64,000 bases of DNA from Hypericum androsaemum (taxonomy: Eukaryota > Streptophyta > Magnoliopsida > Malpighiales > Hypericaceae): assembly GCA_963995505.1 (NCBI GenBank), contig OZ023197.1, forward strand, positions 9,289,827-9,353,826, read 5' to 3'. A program made the position numbers and the translations under genes. Below are positions 57,924 to 64,000 of the stretch, piece after piece. The stretch's first letter is position 1, and every line of letters starts with the position of its first letter. The notes under the pieces are model-generated. The model ran no database searches, was not told where the DNA came from, and saw only the letters and a program-made list of their open reading frames with translations.

Positions 57924-57932
57924 TTTAAATTT

Positions 57933-58192
57933 TTATGACAAGTATTAATCAAGCTAGCCTCGAGAAATGGTACACTTAGCTATCGTAGTGGCGTCCAAAA
58001 TTGTTAGATCGAAGAAAGGATTCAAAAAAGAAGTAGAAAATGATTGTATATAGGGACAAATGGCTTCTTGGCGGTAACTTTAAATGATGTTCTTTAGTGC
58101 AAAAGCACACTTTTAAAATTGACGTCGCTAAGGAACTTTGACCATTTTTTCTCGACTTCAAGAGACATCACAAGAACCTTCGCCCCCCCCCC

Positions 58193-58232
<40 letters not shown>

Positions 58233-60305
58233 CCTTATATTTGGAAGAAAAAATAATATTTCTTTTGCTAAGTGGAAGAGAAAATTATATATTGAGTTCG
58301 TCATGTGAAATGGAATCTTTATTACCTCTTTCACGTGCTTAACTTTTCGATCACGAAATTGATGAACCTTCTAAGTGAGTTACTCAAACAAGATTAATAT
58401 TCGGATGTCGAGTTCGATTAATTCTAAGAGAGTTATTAGTATAAAGAATCGTCTTTTTATTTGCAATTAGACGAGTTTAAATGGTTTTCCTACCTACCAC
58501 ATTGCTAATTGCGAGTGTAAGAGACTTGTTTATAAGTGTTAAAAAATTATTTACTTATTATTTTAAAGTTTTGTGTTAGATATAAAAATTCTAACATAAT
58601 ATTAGAGTGGGTCGTGGCCATTACTCACAAAAATATTTACTTGTACAGACAATTGGATATCTACTTTAATAACCCAAGTTCTTATGTATATATATTATTA
58701 AAATGGGTTAGATTGAGTGCTACTACTAATGGAATGAGCATTACTATTCTGGATACAATCTGTACCGTTGGATAGGGGAAAGACGTTGCGTGAGTTTAAT
58801 CATAAGATTGAGATTCACTGGGGTAGATACAAGGATATTTTCGGTATTTCACTTGAAAAAGAACAATTGTACAATACACGACATACAATGTTACAACATG
58901 AACATACATTGGTATTTCGGCGTCAATAGTGCAGCACGAGATATACACTGGTGCAACATACTTTAAATATAAATTTTCAATGGTACAATATGCAACATAC
59001 AATGATGCAATATGTGACATATTTCATCAAGCAACATACAATGATATTTCGGAATGAGACAATAAGACAACATGCTTTAAATATAAAAATTTAAAATTAT
59101 CCTTATATGATATTACAAATTTGTAATCACGTGCAGGAGTCTTTTCACTTTGTCTAGACTATGCTGTTGGGCCAGCGTCACTGAATCCAGGCCCTATTAA
59201 AATAAATTGAATTTGAAGTTTACTTCTATTTGTAACAATTATTTTGATTTTGAAAGTCGGATTGTCCAAAGTACTACGTGTCTCTAGTTTTCTCTGGAAG
59301 TCGATGATGTAAGAGTTTAGTTCGATAATCAGTATAGGTTGGCCAAACTAAATAGATTAGAACTTTTATGCTATTGATGTTAGACTTGTCAGCAAGTAAA
59401 CCACTAATCATCAGCTTCTTCTCGTCATTTTCCTATATCAAGAATCATTTTGTCCACTTGATAGTACTGTTGTCGTACGTATCAACAAAATATGGTACTG
59501 TTGTCGCAGCAATTTTGTATGTTCAAAAAATAAAGGCAAAGAATACTCACCATCATTAAAAAAATCAGATATGATGACAACAAATTGATTCGTTTTTTTA
59601 AAGGTAAAATTTTCTACCAATAACTATATCTTATCAGAATTTGAACCTTAAGACCTCCGATTAAATCCTTCTAACCAAATAGTCTTTGGCAAAAAATTAA
59701 TTGATTTAGTCGTAATTATATTGGAAGTCTTACTCGGATCGGTTTTTATAAAATCATCCAATTTGTCTTGATTATCATTTAATCTTTTTTTAGAAGGATT
59801 ATCATTTAATCAGATCTATATCAGGTGGTCACTAAGCTTTAGGCAAGCGTACGAGAGCTTTAGGTTAATCATACAATCTACTAACAAATACTTAGATTAA
59901 TTAATAAAAAAAATTTAAAAATTATCGAGTTCGAGTCCTTAAAAACGCAGGAGTGTAAAATATTTATTAAAAAAGTTGTCATCATTTAAAAATTTTATCT
60001 AGCTCGAACTTTAATTAATTCTTCAAATATCTGCAATTGTAACTTCTATACAAATTTTGATTACATCTAGAGTTAAGTTCGGAAACTCTTACCAATTGTT
60101 GGAGGTTGAAATTACACCAATTAACCAATCCGTACCTAAACTCGCGAGTTGGCAGTCGGTCATTGGCTACTTGCATCAATATGGAACCTGGAATGTGACA
60201 TGCAAAAAGCCATTTGCAAGCATCTTTTGTCTTGTTCACGTGATTTAGGACATCATTCACCTCCATGTCCCAAAAGACTTTACAAACATAAACTTAAGTA
60301 GAATT
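57933..60305. other. Intergenic with a long C tract and repeats
   Basis: 58183-58231 is C with one A at 58193 (38 C in a row after it). About 58860-59050 is an inverted array of the TATGTCGCATG-type repeat. About 59880-60030 is a minus-strand copy of the SINE-like repeat. No gene recognised. Confidence 0.55.
58860..59050 (-). repeat. Inverted array of the TATGTCGCATG...CACC repeat
   Basis: Units such as CACGACATACAATG, GCAGCACGAGATATACACTGG and TGCAACATACAATGATGCAA are diverged reverse complements of the arrays at 19786-19950 and 25805-26130. Confidence 0.55.
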
Positions 60306-60330
60306 CTTTTATACTAATTGGTATTTGGAT

Positions 60331-60796
60331 CATGGTTTTAAAACCCAGCCCGGAGCTACGACCCGGAATTCCTACCATTTTCTGGGTCGGTCGGTCAGAC
60401 CGGTCAGACTACCGGTCGGACCAAAAATATTTTTATTTTTAAATATTTTAAATAATATATATGTAGGTTAAAATATACTTATTTTTCATTAAAAAAAAGT
60501 AGACTTAATTTTTTATCTCTCCACTCTATAAATCTACTTTTTTATTTATGTATTACTTTATAAACTTGTCAAATCAATTTTTTTCCTCGAAAATCACCAA
60601 AAAAAAGTCAATTTCGCCCATTTTTGTACTAACCGGGTTCGACCGGTCAGGGTGGACCTCAAAATTGACCGGTCCGACCAGATTTAGTCCGGTTAGTACA
60701 GACCTCGGTCAAAAGCCTAAAAACGACACAGTCTTGTGCCCATTTTACGGTCCAACCGGTCGGACCACCGGTCGGACCGCATTTTTTAAAACTATG
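60331..60796. mobile_element. hAT-type MITE, 466 bases
   Basis: Inverted ends CATGGTTTTAAAA and CATAGTTTTAAAA; perfect 8-bp duplications ATTTGGAT at 60323-60330 and 60797-60804. Several ACCGGTCGGACC-type inverted motifs lie near both ends. Non-coding. It has inserted into a copy of the SINE-like repeat (60306-60330 plus 60805-60935). Confidence 0.85.
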
Positions 60797-60804
60797 ATTT
60801 GGAT

Positions 60805-60935
60805 CCATAAGTCGACTAATCCAGATTCGTATCGGATAGGAATTTTAAAAAGTGGCTAAACTCTCGCAACAGATATTTAACACTACTATTTCTAATGAAT
60901 CATACTCGAGACTTATTAGAATAAACCAACTCTCG
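60805..60935 (+). repeat. Dispersed SINE-like repeat, copy interrupted by the hAT MITE
   Basis: Continues 60306-60330 (TTTTATACTAATTGGTATT) with GTCGACTAATCCAGATTCG, AAAAAGTGGCTAAACTCTCG and CAACAGATATTTAACACTA. Related copies, all diverged: 6330-6490, 15420-15620, 35710-35870, 36330-36500 and 53285-53440 on the plus strand; 47900-48068 and 59880-60030 on the minus strand. Confidence 0.65.
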
Positions 60936-61260
60936 CGAGTAGATGGAAAATCAATTCCAAGTCAAATTACTTACGACCAATAAAATTGCACCACGTGGGC
61001 GCGTAAGATTGGGTTGCTGCCTCGCTAAGTAAACTTTTCTAACCCAATATTTTAACATTCCACTCCCAAAAGCAAAAGGCATAAAAGCACTTGCTTTTTT
61101 TGCCCTACATAAGCACTCCTTCGTGGGCTTTCTACCACAATACATCTCATGAACTAGCTTTTCTCCATTATTTCCCAGCCCTAATAATCCTCCATCTTGG
61201 ATCTAAATTTAACACTCCAAATTACCCTCCAACATTTTTCCTCCAAGTTTAGCCAATACC

Positions 61261-61854
61261 ATGAAGAACAAAGCCTCTAGTTTCTTGAAAAAAATAATGT
61301 CACTGCTTAGCTCTATAGCAAAGGCCAAGTCCCTGGCTATCAAGAACAAAACAAGCACATTCCGAGCCCGGATCCTCATGCTCTCTTTGATGAAGGACAA
61401 GAAGTTCCTCGTCGGCTCGATCTCGAACAAGATCAATAATCTCCTCAGCCACCGGAAGAACAACGAGGAGGACGACGAAAACAATAACGATGACAAGGCC
61501 ATAGTTCTGTACAATGCCAAGTCCAACAATTGTCCGGCTTCATCAAGCACCCAATATCTGGAGGAGGACATGGACGACGATGTTGCGAGGAGTAGCTATT
61601 GCTACTACGACGAGGACGATGATGGTAAGTACCCGGATCTAAGGCACTCATTGTTCAACGATGAGTTCGATGACCCGGGTGGCTCCATCATCGACCTCGT
61701 GAAGAACTCCAAGGAGGGCGGAGCTGATTTCAGCTTGGAGGATGAGATCGACAACATCGCGGACTTGTTCATCGGGAGGATCCACAAGCAAATGAGGCTG
61801 CAGAAGCTCGACTCCTTCAAGAGGTACAAGGAAATGCTCGAACGAAGTGCTTGA
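61261..61854 (+). CDS. DUF761-domain protein (cotton-fibre-protein family)
   Basis: Intronless gene for 197 residues. The N-terminal third is basic with a Leu/Ser-rich block (MKNKASSFLKKIMSLLSSIA, then FRARILMLSLMKDKKFLVGS). The middle is very acidic (NNEEDDENNNDDK, EEDMDDDVA, YYDEDDDGKYPDL). The C-terminus has the DUF761 signature EIDNIADLFIGRIHKQMRLQ followed by KLDSFKRYKEML, ending in ERSA, all as in the family. Function is largely unknown; the family was first noted among transcripts enriched in cotton fibre. The ATG is well placed after a short leader and no upstream in-frame ATG was noted. Family assignment is firm, role is not. Confidence 0.88.
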   Translation: MKNKASSFLKKIMSLLSSIAKAKSLAIKNKTSTFRARILMLSLMKDKKFLVGSISNKINNLLSHRKNNEEDDENNNDDKAIVLYNAKSNNCPASSSTQYLEEDMDDDVARSSYCYYDEDDDGKYPDLRHSLFNDEFDDPGGSIIDLVKNSKEGGADFSLEDEIDNIADLFIGRIHKQMRLQKLDSFKRYKEMLERSA

Positions 61855-63150
61855 TCCACTCGGCCGAACCAGTTAATAAGATTGCATGCCATTGTTTTCT
61901 ACGACTAAAATTACATGGTATCCGAACATCCACGGGATCTATCAACTAGATCTACCCGTATATCGTTATCATTTTCTCGACATAACGATCAGTAGGCCTA
62001 GATAGTCCGAGGTGGAAGATGATGATGTTTTTTTTTTCTCTTCTCTAGTACGTAACTCTTGTGCTCCATATACTGGTGGATCTCCAGAATTTCGGTCTCA
62101 CCTTTCAATGATCGAATAACGATGTACGTACTCTTATAGTATGTGGCCGAGATGACTGGACATACATCGACCATCGTACGAGTAGAACAGGAAGACAAGC
62201 GTTCAAATTACTTCTTGTTATAAGATGCAAGCGCCTAAAATTTGAAATCTAACTCTACCAATGGTCAATATTTTTACAAATTGTAATGATATTGATAATA
62301 TATAAAATTTTACTTATAATTGTTCGTGACCGGCCACCACTGTTCAAAGTAAATGATTTTCCAAACATGTTTCTCATATCTTGTCTGACTTTGAAGAGTC
62401 CAACAGTCGTTCCCGAGACAGGTCGTGTGAGTAAAACAGACCACATCATCTCATTCAATCATATTTTCAGATACATAATTGTTGAAATTCTTTATTTTAT
62501 ATTGAACTCAGTTACTTGCTAATTTTAACCTGGACGTTTTTTTGACTAGATGTCATTATTCCAATTGTAATGCTATAAAGTGTGAACCATGGTCCTATTC
62601 CAAATCGTCACCACACTTGAGTCACACGTCAAGAATTTAATTTGCCACTTGTCGAAAAGAGATTAAACAAATGCGATGATCGTTAAGAATAAGAAAACAA
62701 AGAAACGCTCCTTAAATTTCTTAACCTCCTTACTTAATTTATAATTTATTAACAGAAAAAGCTGTTAAGTGAGAAATGAAGCAAATCGCACTAAGCCACC
62801 AGTGATTCCTCCCTCTACCTTTCAACTTTCACTTTTTAATCAACTAAAGTAAGGAACATGTTAATAAAGCGAGCTCTAGAAGAAAAGGACAGCTATATAT
62901 TCTTTGTATTTTGAACAAATTAAATGATAAGAATAGACTAAAATTGTTTTCTTCCTAATATTTTTCAAATTAAACTATTTCACCCCTAAATTCAAATTTT
63001 GATCACCTTTTCAATTATGCACAATTAAAAATAGGGTATGTTACGCTTGGGTCTCTAAAGTATGATCAAATAGACAATGCGGTCTTTATTTTTTAAAATG
63101 AATGTATCTATCTCCACTATTTAGTTTTATTATACTCTGGCGACGATAGC
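61855..63150. other. Intergenic between the DUF761 gene and MCM2
   Basis: AT-rich, no gene recognised. The first 200-300 bases are probably the 3' untranslated region of the DUF761 gene. Confidence 0.5.
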
Positions 63151-63156
63151 CCGAAT

Positions 63157-63228
63157 TGGGCTCAAGCCCAAAACAATGCCAAGGCCCAAATAGAGCAAGC
63201 CCTAGGCTTCTGGGTCGGGCCAAGCCCA
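63157..63228 (+). promoter_or_regulatory. Site II (TCP-type) element cluster upstream of MCM2
   Basis: TGGGCT (63157-63162), AGCCCA (63165-63170), GGCCCA (63183-63188) and AGCCCA (63223-63228) are the TGGGCY/RGCCCA elements common in proliferation and ribosomal-protein genes and bound by TCP factors. They lie 140-215 bases before the MCM2 ATG. Confidence 0.6.
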
Positions 63229-63238
63229 TTCAGATTTA

Positions 63239-63256
63239 GCGCGAAATTTTCCCGCC
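63239..63256 (+). promoter_or_regulatory. Paired E2F sites upstream of MCM2
   Basis: GCGCGAAA (63239-63246) and TTTTCCCGCC (63247-63256) are back-to-back matches to the E2F consensus TTTSSCGC in opposite orientation, 115-130 bases before the ATG. Plant MCM genes are known E2F targets in late G1/S, so this placement supports the gene call. Confidence 0.75.
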
Positions 63257-63370
63257 GAAACAATCCCCGTGTTAGCGATTAAAAAAACCGAACCCCCAGG
63301 TCCCCTATCCTAGCCAGGAAAAGAAAGAAATCGAAAAGGAGAAAAGGGAAGGGAAGAGAGAGAAATAGAA

Positions 63371-64000
63371 ATGGCATCGGAAGGAGGCTCAGAGAACCCG
63401 CCGCCGGACTCGCCTCCGTCGTCTGCGGATTTCAACACGGACCGTCTCCCGCCGAGCCGGACCTCCGAGAATTACACCGACGATGAGGACGAGGCCGCCG
63501 TGGACCCCACGGTCATCCGGGACGAGCCGGAGACCCCCGAGCCGGAGGACGAGGAGGACGGGGAGGATCTCTTCAACGACAACTACATGGAGTGAGGAGT
63601 CCTTTCTAGAGTTTTTAAAATTTTGTTTTTGTTTTTACTTTTAGTGGCAAAAATAGTAAATTTTGGGGGCGGGGAATTTTAGGGATTATCGGAGGATGGA
63701 GGAGCACGACCAGTACGAGCCGGTGGGGCTGGACGATTCGATGGAGGAGGAGAGGGATTTGGACCAGATCATGCTCGACCGGCAGGCCGCTGAGGTGGAG
63801 CTCGACGCCCGAGACACCACGGGCTTCGCCCCTCGCAATCGCCCCCATCTCCTCGATGAGATCGGTGCGTGATGCGCTCCGGCCTTCGCCCGCTGAGCGG
63901 CATTGTTGAGAACAAGTGATTGAGAGTGATGTTTGCTGTTGTTGCAGAGACGGATGAGGATAGTTACAGGCCGCCGAAGCGGTCCAGAGCGATGCCGAGA
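63371..64000 (+). CDS. MCM2: DNA replication licensing factor MCM2, N-terminal exons (partial)
   Basis: Exons 63371-63591, 63683-63864 and the start of exon 3 from 63948 are visible; the gene continues past the window. MCM2 is a subunit of the hexameric MCM2-7 helicase loaded on origins in G1. Only the regulatory N-terminus is seen: Pro/Ser-rich start (MASEGGSENPPPDSPPSSAD), acidic ENYTDDEDEAAVDPTVIRDE and EDGEDLFNDNYM, then EDYRRMEEHDQYEPVGLDDS, ERDLDQIMLDRQAAEVELDA and, in exon 3, DSYRPPKRSRAMPR. This order (FND-Y..DYR.M, DQYE, ERDL..AMLDRRAAE-like, basic KRSR) is the plant MCM2 pattern, which includes the histone-binding region. The ATPase core is outside the window. Introns have GT-AG borders. 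Confidence 0.93.

Noticed and set aside
1..64000. tRNA, rRNA or known small RNA genes
   Set aside because: Apart from primer-binding sites and generic GGTTCGAAT-like words within repeats, I saw no cloverleaf or rRNA sequence.

Overview
The window looks like nuclear DNA of a flowering plant, most likely a eudicot; I cannot name the species. The genes have GT-AG introns, the proteins belong to land-plant families (LEP/ERF086-type ERF, INDETERMINATE-domain zinc finger, HAK5-type potassium transporter, HYDRA1 sterol isomerase, DUF761 protein, MCM2), and plant transposon families (Copia, Gypsy, LINE, long-TIR Mutator-like elements, hAT MITEs) fill the AT-rich space between them.

Layout. 1-1986: 3' end of a plus-strand Copia element with its 3' LTR. 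2365-4983: a deleted minus-strand Copia derivative with an unusual end structure. 6627-9506: two long-TIR Mutator-like insertions, the first carrying a shuffled piece of a farnesylcysteine-lyase gene. 9507-16150: AT-rich, no gene seen. 16253-17074: an intronless ERF transcription factor. 18248-19232: an AT-rich MULE. 20427-21658: a four-exon gene for a small membrane protein. 21956-26130: MULEs, minisatellites and a LINE interrupted by another MULE. 28345-32792: a decayed, nearly full-length minus-strand Copia element. 33874-38382: a complete eight-exon HAK5-like gene with two in-frame stops. 39039-45851: a minus-strand LINE end next to a large non-autonomous Gypsy element. 48257-50539: a three-exon IDD zinc-finger gene. 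52310-53291: a MULE stuffed with a (GGA)n-rich minisatellite. 53655-55390: the four-exon HYD1 gene. 55600-60935: nested MULE and hAT debris. 61261-61854: an intronless DUF761 gene. 63371-64000: the first exons of MCM2 behind an E2F-type promoter.

The host genes are functionally unrelated (organ patterning, transcription, K+ uptake, sterol synthesis, DNA replication), as is normal for plant chromosomes; nothing suggests an operon-like cluster. The most notable features are: a retrotransposon insertion bounded by two inverted copies of the same LTR end inside a perfect 5-bp target duplication; a Pack-MULE with captured gene pieces; a HAK5 gene whose only visible lesions are two Tyr-to-stop changes; and a large set of long-TIR elements, five with clear or near-perfect 9-bp duplications and a sixth with one differing by one T.
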